Shown here: positions 7,114 to 13,885 of the stretch, in pieces
Layout of the letters: the number at the start of each line of letters is the position of its first letter
Numbering within the stretch: the stretch's first letter is position 1
DNA from: Patescibacteria group bacterium
Lineage (GTDB): Bacteria; Patescibacteriota; Minisyncoccia; Phycocordibacterales; UBA9973
Length of the DNA stretch: 25,370 bases
Reading direction: 5' to 3'
Assembly (NCBI GenBank): GCA_030916575.1
Contig: JAUPWJ010000019.1
Location: 1-25,370, forward strand
The notes under the pieces: generated by a model
The model's input: only the letters and a program-made list of their open reading frames with translations
Told to the model about the DNA's origin: nothing
Database searches by the model: none
Program-made: the position numbers and the translations under genes

Positions 7114-8924
7114 TAGTTAGGATATTTAAAAAACACAAAGTAAGAAATTCTAACTTTTTCGTTGAACCAGACGAAATCTTTCTTGACTCAAAAAATCTTC
7201 AAAATTTTGATCAACAACAATTTGAAGGACGAATAGAAAAACCAATTAAAAAAAATACGGTACTTTTCTTAGGGGGATTTTTTGTAATAATAATTATTAT
7301 TTTTTTAAGTAGACTTTCTTTTCTGCAAATAAAAAATGGTGGTGATTATTTTATACGAAGTAATAATAATATTCTTGATAAAACGATAATCTTTGCAGAT
7401 AGGGGAATAATATATGATAGAAATAATGTTGAGTTAGCTTGGAATTCAAAAGAAGATAAAACAGAAGAGGAGAGTCTGAATACTTTCCCTATACGCTCAT
7501 ATATATCTCCTGGGTTTGCCCATATATTAGGCTATGTGAGTTCACCCATAAAAGATGCTAGTGGGAAATATTGGCAGACAGAATTTATTGGGAAAGATGG
7601 ACTAGAGAAACAATATGATGAGAGAATAAACGGTATAAATGGCTCAAAAATCGTTGAAACAGATGCTAGGGGCGCTATACACTCTGAAAATATAGTAAAT
7701 ACACCCAAACGGGGTGCCGACCTTATAACCTCACTAGACTCTAGAATCCAAAGTGAACTTTTTAAATTAATTAAAAAATTATCAACTGATCATTCTTTTA
7801 TTGGAGGGGCTGGAATTATTATGGATGTAAGTAATGGAGAAATTATTGCTTCCACTAGTTTTCCTGAATACGATGGAGAAGTCTTAGCACGAGGAGAAGA
7901 TAGTGAAAAAATAAAAAGTTATGCGACTGATAAAAGAAAAGTTTATTTGGATAGAACTATCTCAGGACTTTACACACCGGGGTCTATCGTAAAACCATTT
8001 TTTGCCTTAGGAGCTTTAGCTGAAAAAGTAATTACTCCATACCAAGAAATACTTTCAACTGGCTCTATCTCACTACCGAATAAATATTTCCCTGACCAAC
8101 CAACAATATTTAAAGACTGGAAAGCTCATGGCTACACTGACATGAGTGAAGCTATCGCTGTGTCTTCTGACGTTTATTTTTATTCTATTGGTGGGGGATT
8201 TGAAAGTCAGAAAGGTTTGGGAATAAACAATTTAGAAAAATATGCACGACTCTTTGGTATAGGAAAAGAAACTGGAATAGATTTACCAGATGAAAAAGGG
8301 GGAGTAATACCGAACCCTGAATGGAAATTGAAAGCTTTCAAGGGAGATCCTTGGCGTATTGGAGATACTTACCATACGTCCATAGGACAATACGGTTTTC
8401 AAGTGACTCCTATGGAAATGGCTCGGGCAACTTCTGCACTTGCAAATGGAGGCACACTTCTCACTCCGCACTTTATATTAGGAGAAGATAAAGATACAAG
8501 TAAAATTAATTTACCAGCTGAACACTATAAAGAAATTCACTTAGGTATGCGTGAAGCGGTAACTTACGGTACAGCAGCGTCGCTCAATGTGCCATATGTA
8601 CAAGCGGCCGCAAAGACTGGAACAGCGCAGTTGGGTGCTCTTAAAAATAGGGTAAATTCGTGGGTAATAGGCTTTTTCCCATATGACAAACCAAAATATG
8701 CATTTACTATCATGATGGAGTCTGGGCCCTCTGTAGGTACTGTAGGGGCATCGTCTATAATGCGAGGACTATTTGACTGGATGTATTGGCACACACCTGA
8801 ATATTTCGATTTACCTCCATGGCCTAAAAAAGAAGAGGTGATTGAATTCATACCCGTAGTGACCCCACCAGTAAATACTCCTGAAATACCTATTCCTGTG
8901 GAAGAACTAGAAATTCCTCAATAG
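7110..8924 (+). CDS. mrdA: Penicillin-binding protein 2, class B transpeptidase
   Basis: Peptidoglycan transpeptidase of the cell-elongation machinery. A cytosolic N-terminus of about 50 residues precedes one membrane segment (51-67), then a dimerisation/pedestal domain containing DRGIIYDRN (97-105), and the transpeptidase domain with SIVK (292-295, nucleophile S292), SSD (352-354, SxN equivalent) and KTG (502-504). The C-terminus is an acidic, Pro-rich tail. At 604 residues it is of typical PBP2 length. It could be a sporulation- or division-type class B PBP, but the PBP2 order of motifs, the short pedestal and the mreD-position neighbour favour MrdA. rodA is not adjacent; the next gene is unrelated. 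Confidence 0.9.
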   Translation: MIVRIFKKHKVRNSNFFVEPDEIFLDSKNLQNFDQQQFEGRIEKPIKKNTVLFLGGFFVIIIIIFLSRLSFLQIKNGGDYFIRSNNNILDKTIIFADRGIIYDRNNVELAWNSKEDKTEEESLNTFPIRSYISPGFAHILGYVSSPIKDASGKYWQTEFIGKDGLEKQYDERINGINGSKIVETDARGAIHSENIVNTPKRGADLITSLDSRIQSELFKLIKKLSTDHSFIGGAGIIMDVSNGEIIASTSFPEYDGEVLARGEDSEKIKSYATDKRKVYLDRTISGLYTPGSIVKPFFALGALAEKVITPYQEILSTGSISLPNKYFPDQPTIFKDWKAHGYTDMSEAIAVSSDVYFYSIGGGFESQKGLGINNLEKYARLFGIGKETGIDLPDEKGGVIPNPEWKLKAFKGDPWRIGDTYHTSIGQYGFQVTPMEMARATSALANGGTLLTPHFILGEDKDTSKINLPAEHYKEIHLGMREAVTYGTAASLNVPYVQAAAKTGTAQLGALKNRVNSWVIGFFPYDKPKYAFTIMMESGPSVGTVGASSIMRGLFDWMYWHTPEYFDLPPWPKKEEVIEFIPVVTPPVNTPEIPIPVEELEIPQ

Positions 8925-8933
8925 TGCTATAAT
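8925..8933 (+). promoter_or_regulatory. Extended -10 promoter of the orphan exported-protein gene
   Basis: TGCTATAAT is a perfect TATAAT with TGn extension, directly after the PBP2 stop codon. Transcription would start near 8940, leaving a C-rich leader of about 42 nt with no Shine-Dalgarno before the ATG at 8982. It suggests the 177-aa gene is a separate transcription unit. Confidence 0.6.
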
Positions 8934-8981
8934 ATACCTGATATAGTCCTCTGACATTCCTCACTTCTAAATTCACCTCAC

Positions 8982-9515
8982 ATGAAAACTGCTCTTTGTG
9001 TACTAATTTTATTGGCATTTTATAATGGCGCAATAGCACAGTACCATGATATGGTTGCTAGTAGAAATATCAATACGATGTTGGTTGATTTTGCTAATAA
9101 ATTTTTAGCAACTAAAGACTATACAGCGATGATGCGATACTATAAACCAATTGATACTTTATGGTCCACACTAAATGGAAAAATGGATTCTAGTTTTACT
9201 AATCCTTTTGTCTTTTACGGAACTGGTTATGTGCCTTTTAATTATCATTTTGAACATGAAATTTTTTTTGATGGCTCAGAAAAACTTAATGTACACTTTC
9301 GAAACAAACGGGCATGGGAGAAAGTAGAACTAGAAATTAATTTCAAAGGTAACCATGTAAGTAATGCAACAATAAGATGTGCTACAGACATGGAACAAGA
9401 AAGTTCTAATTCCTACTCTTGTACCATGGATTCTTTGGGACTTATAGAAGTTTCTACCCAAACTCTCAAGGAATTCGAAGAGAGACTTAAAAGAATCTTG
9501 CCTTACTTGCAGTAA
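8982..9515 (+). CDS. Exported protein of unknown function
   Basis: 177 residues with a clear signal peptide (MKTAL, hydrophobic to about 18, probable cleavage after IA at 19). The mature part has a helical N-terminal half with the segment FLATKDYTAMMRYYKP, then alternating short strands and two cysteines, C133 and C147, that could form a disulphide. No membrane segment follows, so it is probably released or loosely bound. I do not recognise a family; the helix-then-strand pattern is compatible with an NTF2-like fold, but this is a guess. It stands alone with its own extended -10 promoter and a strong terminator, between the wall genes and the convergent pilus locus. Confidence 0.75.
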   Translation: MKTALCVLILLAFYNGAIAQYHDMVASRNINTMLVDFANKFLATKDYTAMMRYYKPIDTLWSTLNGKMDSSFTNPFVFYGTGYVPFNYHFEHEIFFDGSEKLNVHFRNKRAWEKVELEINFKGNHVSNATIRCATDMEQESSNSYSCTMDSLGLIEVSTQTLKEFEERLKRILPYLQ

Positions 9516-9518
9516 AGC

Positions 9519-9551
9519 AAAATGCCCTTGTATTTAACAGGGGCATTTTTT
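9519..9551. terminator. Bidirectional terminator between convergent genes
   Basis: Arms AAAATGCCCTTG (9519-9530) and CAGGGGCATTTT (9538-9548 plus one base) form a 12-bp stem with one G-U and a 7-nt loop, followed on the plus strand by a T-run (9546-9551). The opposite strand also ends in a T-rich stretch, so it can stop both the 177-aa gene (plus) and the pilin gene (minus). Confidence 0.85.
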
Positions 9552-9571
9552 ATATAGAAATTAAATTCTAT

Positions 9572-10081
9572 TTAGCGAGTTATACAAACTGCCTCAGAAT
9601 CCTCTATAGCTGCTTCATCTCCATTTGGTGCACAAACTGTAATTCTATCTGTAGTACTATCTCTCTGAACAGTATACTGAGTTTCATATGTATCTGTCCC
9701 AGAACAGTCTACATCGGTACATTCCATAATACCATCTTCTGGGTCTACTGGAATATCTGATATATAAGTAGGAATTATACACTCACGTATATTGTATGCA
9801 GATTCAGATAGCTCAACCGCACTTGCTGTTGGAAATAAATCATTATCACCATCACCATCTTCATCACATGTCCATACTCCTTTATTGTCAGCCATATTTT
9901 GACCTATAGCATTCAAAATAGCAGTAACATTTGAAGTTCGTTGAGTATTACGAGCTTGTGCAAATTGACGAGCTGGGTTAATAGCGATGATAACTATAGC
10001 AGCTAAGACTGCAATAATACCAATAACGACCAAGATTTCTATCAACGTAAAACCTCCTTTTTTATTTAAATTTTTCTTCAT
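9572..10081 (-). CDS. Type IV prepilin, probable major pilin
   Basis: From the ATG at 10081 it has 169 residues: basic leader MKKNLNKKGG, cleavage after G10, then FTLIEILVVIGIIAVLA with the conserved glutamate at mature position 5 (E15), and a long hydrophobic helix. The globular part carries an acidic loop CDEDGDGDND (72-81) resembling a calcium-binding loop and six cysteines. An in-frame ATG at 10132 would add 17 residues, and a good promoter ends only a few bases before it, so the longer leader remains possible. It is the last gene of the pilus locus, with its own promoter and a terminator after it, as expected for an abundant subunit. Confidence 0.9.
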   Translation of the reverse strand: MKKNLNKKGGFTLIEILVVIGIIAVLAAIVIIAINPARQFAQARNTQRTSNVTAILNAIGQNMADNKGVWTCDEDGDGDNDLFPTASAVELSESAYNIRECIIPTYISDIPVDPEDGIMECTDVDCSGTDTYETQYTVQRDSTTDRITVCAPNGDEAAIEDSEAVCITR

Positions 10082-10144
10082 ATTACTTTTAACTATTAAT
10101 AATACCTTTATAATTTCGACATTTTTTAACATTTTAATAACGAT

Positions 10145-10173
10145 TTTATATCACAAAACTTTGAATTTATCAA
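10145..10173 (-). promoter_or_regulatory. Promoter of the major pilin gene
   Basis: On the minus strand TTGATA (10168-10173) and TATAAA (10145-10150) are 17 nt apart, with a TGA extension before the -10. Transcription would start near 10138. This gives the pilin its own transcript in the gap after the long VWA gene. Confidence 0.65.
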
Positions 10174-10191
10174 GTCCCTTTGGGGATATCC

Positions 10192-13100
10192 TTATAAAGA
10201 TATAATTTCCTCCCAAGAGCCAATATCAATCAAAGTTTCAGGAGGTGGAGGGGGAGGAATGCATTCATCAAAAGAAATTTGAACACCAGGAACACTTGGA
10301 CATAAATCAAGAGTTACTTCAGGAGGAATAGCTGCGGGACAAACTTTTTGACCAATAAAAGTAAATATACCTTGCATGTCTATAGATGTCGGTGCGATAA
10401 AAAAATTATCTTCATCTGTATTCTCTAAATCTACAGAATAATAAATCTTGACCGGAATCCAATCTAAGAAAAAATCTCTGGAATTACAACTACTACTGCT
10501 ACCAGAACAATTTGATGTTAGGCGTACACGAAAATTATTTTGATTAAAATCAGATAACAACCAAGTATGAGAGCCCCAAACAGAAGTATTTGACGAATTA
10601 CCGATTATTTTATTATTTGTATCGGTAGTAGTTTCAGTATTTTGACTGACAGTAGAAGACCATGAATTACCGCCGTCCCAAGAAAGCTGAACACCCATAC
10701 TATTTGTTCCAGAAGTGTTATCAAGCCACCAATCAACTCTAGCTTCAATTCCGACTATGTTTGCATTAATTGGTAAATCAAAATCGTAACCATAGTATCT
10801 ATGCCTATCGGAAGGACCATTAATATTACTCGCATAACTATTAACATCAGTAAATGCATTAGTTGGATTTACTTCAAATCCATTTCCATCTCCTCCTGAA
10901 TCAAAAGATTGTGAGGTTGGTGAAGTATATCCAGTATCGTCATTTATATTATTTGAATTATATGTTGAGCCATCTTCGTGAATAGAGCCATTATGATTGT
11001 GTCCACTACTACTTACCGTATCTTCACCGCTCGCTAAATTAGCCAATAATTCTTTACCAGCATAACCAGAAGGATCTTCTCCGAAGTGAATTGTAAATAT
11101 TTCTACATCATCTAACTTTGCATTATCTGCAGAATCCAATGCTGACTCTATGGGGTCAGCAGGCTCTGTATAATAAACTTTCATTTGCAGCCAATCTAAA
11201 TGATCAACAGCAGAATTGTCACAAGTAGACCCCGGGTCTATGGCCCGTACACGAGCACGAAAATTTGCATTAGAAAATTCTGTTGGAGACCATGTATGTG
11301 TTCCGGTCCAATCGTCATTAGTAGAGCTTGGAATTGTATAAGTTGTTTCCGTACCGGTAAGTGTTTGTGTTTTTTCATTAGTCCAATTTAATCCAGAATT
11401 CCAAGATAAATCAACGCCAAGCTGACAAGATGTTGCTGGCGTAGAAGTACCACTTATTAAAACATTATCTACTCTAAAATGTTCGTTGTTATCAGAATTT
11501 GCCCTAAATCGTAACAGGAAGGAAGAATTATTAAGAGAACTTGGTAAAGAAAATAAATTCTGAGTGCTCCAAGAATTATCAATTTGGAGGTCGTGATTTT
11601 GTAATGTTGTCCATCCAGAACTATCTCCACAATTTCCACCTATCTTATATTGCACAAGACCATCATCGTCATTTTGATTAGCATCAACATCTCCTCGCCA
11701 ATAGTAAGACATTTGAAGTGAAGTTACTCCCGAAGCATCTATTGTCCTACATATTGAACTATTATTTTGAACTAAAGCAAATCTACCTCCATTAGGACTA
11801 GCAGTATCATTTCCACTACCACTAGCGCGCTTTTCTGCACTTCCATTTTCATTCCAACTGGGAGATTCGTCAAAAGTTGAATCTGTACTACCAGTACCAA
11901 AATTATCAGACAAAAGAGTACTAACACCCGAACTACCTGCTGTCGCCCATGCATCTGCGACTGCTTGAATACCCGTTATCGTAGAACCCGTGGGAAGCCC
12001 TGAACCATTTCCAAAATTAAAATTATAAAATTGATGCCTGTCATTTTCACTTACTGGGTCACTAGCATCTCCATTACCATTAGTATATGCTCCTATTCCA
12101 TTACTCCAAAGTTCGCCTGCTCCATTTTGATTATTTGAAGTTAGTGACTGCAAGCCAGTATCTGATAAAGTAGTACCAGATGGTTTGTTGGGATCTCCAT
12201 CGGAAACTAAAATAAGAACTTTCTTTTCAGCATCACCATTATTAGTTAATTCATCACTTGCCACTCTTATGGCATCTTTTAAATTTGTATAACTTATAGG
12301 ATATTGTGGGAGAGAATTATCTATGGCCGTCTTAACTGCACTATAATTAGTAGTAAGATGAGAAATAATTTCCGCACTAACGCCAGAGGCTATATCACCG
12401 AATACACCAAAACCAACCTTAGGATGTGAAGGTACTTGGCTATATAAATCTACTAAACTTTTTGCTGCGGCTTTTTCGTCAGGAATCCAATTCTCATATC
12501 CGTTTGGGTAGTCAGGATAACCAAACATACTGAAAGAACGATCAAGTATCATAACTGTGTCTGCACAAGATAAAGACGGTTCAATTGTTATTTGTTGAGG
12601 ATCTTCACAAACAAAATCTCCCCCAGGACCAGAAACCGTTGCAGTGTATGTCGCACTTTCTTCTGGGTATTCATCTGGGTCTTCATCATCTATAAAAGTA
12701 CCTGAAGAGCTTATATTACCTGACTCAGAAAAAATTATTTCTTCTTCACCACTATCAACTATTCCATCATTATCCATGTCAGTAAATCTTTTTATTTCAA
12801 AAAAATCTGCATTACCATCAATACTCCAAAGTAAATTCACATCTTGCCCTAAATTTATTGTAGTATCTGTTGCAATAAATGAACAAGTTGGTGGGGGAGG
12901 AAGAGAATAAGCTGGGTTTAAGACTATAGCTTTGGCTTGGTTTGTGCTCCATGAACCATTATTTAATGGATACTGTGCAATAGTTTTGATAGTTACAGAT
13001 TTTTTAATATCCATATCAATTGGATTTCCATCTTCGTCATCTACTGCTTCGTATGTAACTGACTCTATAATACATTCATATTCATCTTCTTGTATAACAA

Positions 13101-13353
13101 CCACATCTCCATCTTCATTTTCTAATTCATAATTATAATCTTGTGTAACCTTTAGAAGTGCTTTATTTAAACAAGCTTCAGAAAGTCCTAAGCTTGTTCT
13201 TTTAAACTCACTACCGAGAGCATCGAAGCGAGCAAAGAAAGAAGAGGTGCTATTTGTAAACATTATAATCATTAAAACAGCAGTCAAAATAAGAGTAGCG
13301 GTGAGAGCCATGAAACCTGATTGTTTATTTATTTGTTTTGAAAATTTAATCAT
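10192..13353 (-). CDS. Giant modular pilin-like protein with interrupted VWA domain (PilX position, PilY1-like)
   Basis: 1053 residues. The N-terminus is pilin-like: basic leader, SGFMALTATL and a hydrophobic helix (about 13-33), but mature position 5 is Thr instead of Glu. An EF-hand-like loop DMDNDGIVDSGE (192-203) follows. A von Willebrand A domain starts near 262, with MIDAS residues D271, S273, S275 (DRSFS), T356 and D385 (SDGD). It is interrupted after about 405, resumes at 732-775 (VEIFTIHFGED), is interrupted again, and ends at about 979-1005 (FFIAPTSIDMQGIFTFIG). The two inserts share a beta-rich module (see repeats). It ends in a Pro-rich tail. By position it replaces PilX and by domain PilY1, so it is probably a tip adhesin or calcium-dependent sensor. 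Confidence 0.85.
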   Translation of the reverse strand: MIKFSKQINKQSGFMALTATLILTAVLMIIMFTNSTSSFFARFDALGSEFKRTSLGLSEACLNKALLKVTQDYNYELENEDGDVVVIQEDEYECIIESVTYEAVDDEDGNPIDMDIKKSVTIKTIAQYPLNNGSWSTNQAKAIVLNPAYSLPPPPTCSFIATDTTINLGQDVNLLWSIDGNADFFEIKRFTDMDNDGIVDSGEEEIIFSESGNISSSGTFIDDEDPDEYPEESATYTATVSGPGGDFVCEDPQQITIEPSLSCADTVMILDRSFSMFGYPDYPNGYENWIPDEKAAAKSLVDLYSQVPSHPKVGFGVFGDIASGVSAEIISHLTTNYSAVKTAIDNSLPQYPISYTNLKDAIRVASDELTNNGDAEKKVLILVSDGDPNKPSGTTLSDTGLQSLTSNNQNGAGELWSNGIGAYTNGNGDASDPVSENDRHQFYNFNFGNGSGLPTGSTITGIQAVADAWATAGSSGVSTLLSDNFGTGSTDSTFDESPSWNENGSAEKRASGSGNDTASPNGGRFALVQNNSSICRTIDASGVTSLQMSYYWRGDVDANQNDDDGLVQYKIGGNCGDSSGWTTLQNHDLQIDNSWSTQNLFSLPSSLNNSSFLLRFRANSDNNEHFRVDNVLISGTSTPATSCQLGVDLSWNSGLNWTNEKTQTLTGTETTYTIPSSTNDDWTGTHTWSPTEFSNANFRARVRAIDPGSTCDNSAVDHLDWLQMKVYYTEPADPIESALDSADNAKLDDVEIFTIHFGEDPSGYAGKELLANLASGEDTVSSSGHNHNGSIHEDGSTYNSNNINDDTGYTSPTSQSFDSGGDGNGFEVNPTNAFTDVNSYASNINGPSDRHRYYGYDFDLPINANIVGIEARVDWWLDNTSGTNSMGVQLSWDGGNSWSSTVSQNTETTTDTNNKIIGNSSNTSVWGSHTWLLSDFNQNNFRVRLTSNCSGSSSSCNSRDFFLDWIPVKIYYSVDLENTDEDNFFIAPTSIDMQGIFTFIGQKVCPAAIPPEVTLDLCPSVPGVQISFDECIPPPPPPETLIDIGSWEEIISL
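10435..10878 (-). repeat. Beta-rich module A, copy 2, inside the VWA domain
   Basis: Residues about 826-973 of the 1053-aa protein. It shares with copy 1: DRHRYYGYDF, NIVGIEARVDWW, MGVQLSWDGG, GSHTWLLSDFNQNNFRVRL and FLDWIPVKIYYS. It sits uninterrupted between the VWA elements ELLANLASG and FFIAPTSIDM. Confidence 0.75.
11167..11427 (-). repeat. Beta-rich module A, copy 1, second half
   Basis: Residues about 643-729. LGVDLSWNSGLNWT, GTHTWSPTEFSNANFRARV and HLDWLQMKVYYT line up with copy 2. The module's first half lies at 11944-12081; the two halves are separated by the jelly-roll-like insert. Confidence 0.75.
11446..11904 (-). other. Jelly-roll-like domain nested inside module A copy 1
   Basis: Residues about 484-636: starts DNFGTGSTDSTFDESPSW, includes SLQMSYYWRG, SFLLRFRANS and ends FRVDNVLISG, the pattern of carbohydrate-binding or MAM-like jelly rolls whose last strand reads hhDDVxI. 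Copy 2 of module A has no equivalent at this point. Confidence 0.6.
11944..12081 (-). repeat. Beta-rich module A, copy 1, first half
   Basis: Residues about 425-470. DRHQFYNFNF and STITGIQAVADAW match DRHRYYGYDF and ANIVGIEARVDWW in copy 2. Followed by the nested jelly-roll-like domain. Confidence 0.7.
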
Positions 13354-13360
13354 TTTATTT

Positions 13361-13885
13361 TTATTTCCTTATAAATTTTACTGTAGAAAATTCTTGAGAA
13401 TATGGCAAGCCGTCAGAAGTCCTAGAATTAACTAGGATATCTACTGATATATTTTCTGGATTAATACCATCTCCTGTTGCTAAATCTCGATTAAAACATT
13501 TTTCCGGTGGACATTCTACTCTTACATTTGAATTATTTAGTCCTTGAGTTAATCCTATTCCTCTTTTTATTGTAATATTACCAAGTTGTTCATTTACTGT
13601 TATAACTATCGGATTGTTAGGGAAATTTGATTTAGTAATAGTTAAAATTTTCCCTGCTGCATCCACGCTAGCACTTGATACTCCAGTCAAAGCCCAATCA
13701 ATTTTCCCTAAAATAAAAGTTCCTTCTTCCTGCACCATGGCCTTATTTTGATTACGATTATTGCCTTCAATAATTGCATAGACAGACGTAAGTGCTCCGC
13801 CCATTAATATTGCAAAAAGCCCAATGTAAATAACTGTTTCAATTAGTGTAAAACCAGTATTTCTTTGTAATGTATTTTTATTCAT
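13361..13885 (-). CDS. Minor pilin, PilW/PulJ-like
   Basis: 174 residues with a classical prepilin N-terminus: leader MNKNTLQRNTG, cleavage after G11, then FTLIETVIYIGLFAILMGG with Glu at mature position 5 (E16). The segment ETVIYIGLFAIL is typical of GspJ/PilW-like pseudopilins. The globular part is strand-rich, with two cysteines in ECPPEKCF. It overlaps the upstream propeller-pilin gene by eight bases and precedes the VWA gene by seven, so it belongs to the same operon and corresponds to PilW in the FimU-PilV-PilW-PilX order. It is probably part of the tip or priming complex of the pilus. Confidence 0.88.
   Translation of the reverse strand: MNKNTLQRNTGFTLIETVIYIGLFAILMGGALTSVYAIIEGNNRNQNKAMVQEEGTFILGKIDWALTGVSSASVDAAGKILTITKSNFPNNPIVITVNEQLGNITIKRGIGLTQGLNNSNVRVECPPEKCFNRDLATGDGINPENISVDILVNSRTSDGLPYSQEFSTVKFIRK

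Noticed and set aside
10180..10200. TCCC/GGGA hairpin at the end of the VWA gene as a terminator
   Set aside because: The stem is only about 4 bp and no T-run follows on the minus strand.
12644..13132. Plus-strand ORFs of 66-88 codons opposite the VWA gene
   Set aside because: Low-complexity Ser/Ile/Thr-rich antisense frames inside a well-supported minus-strand gene.
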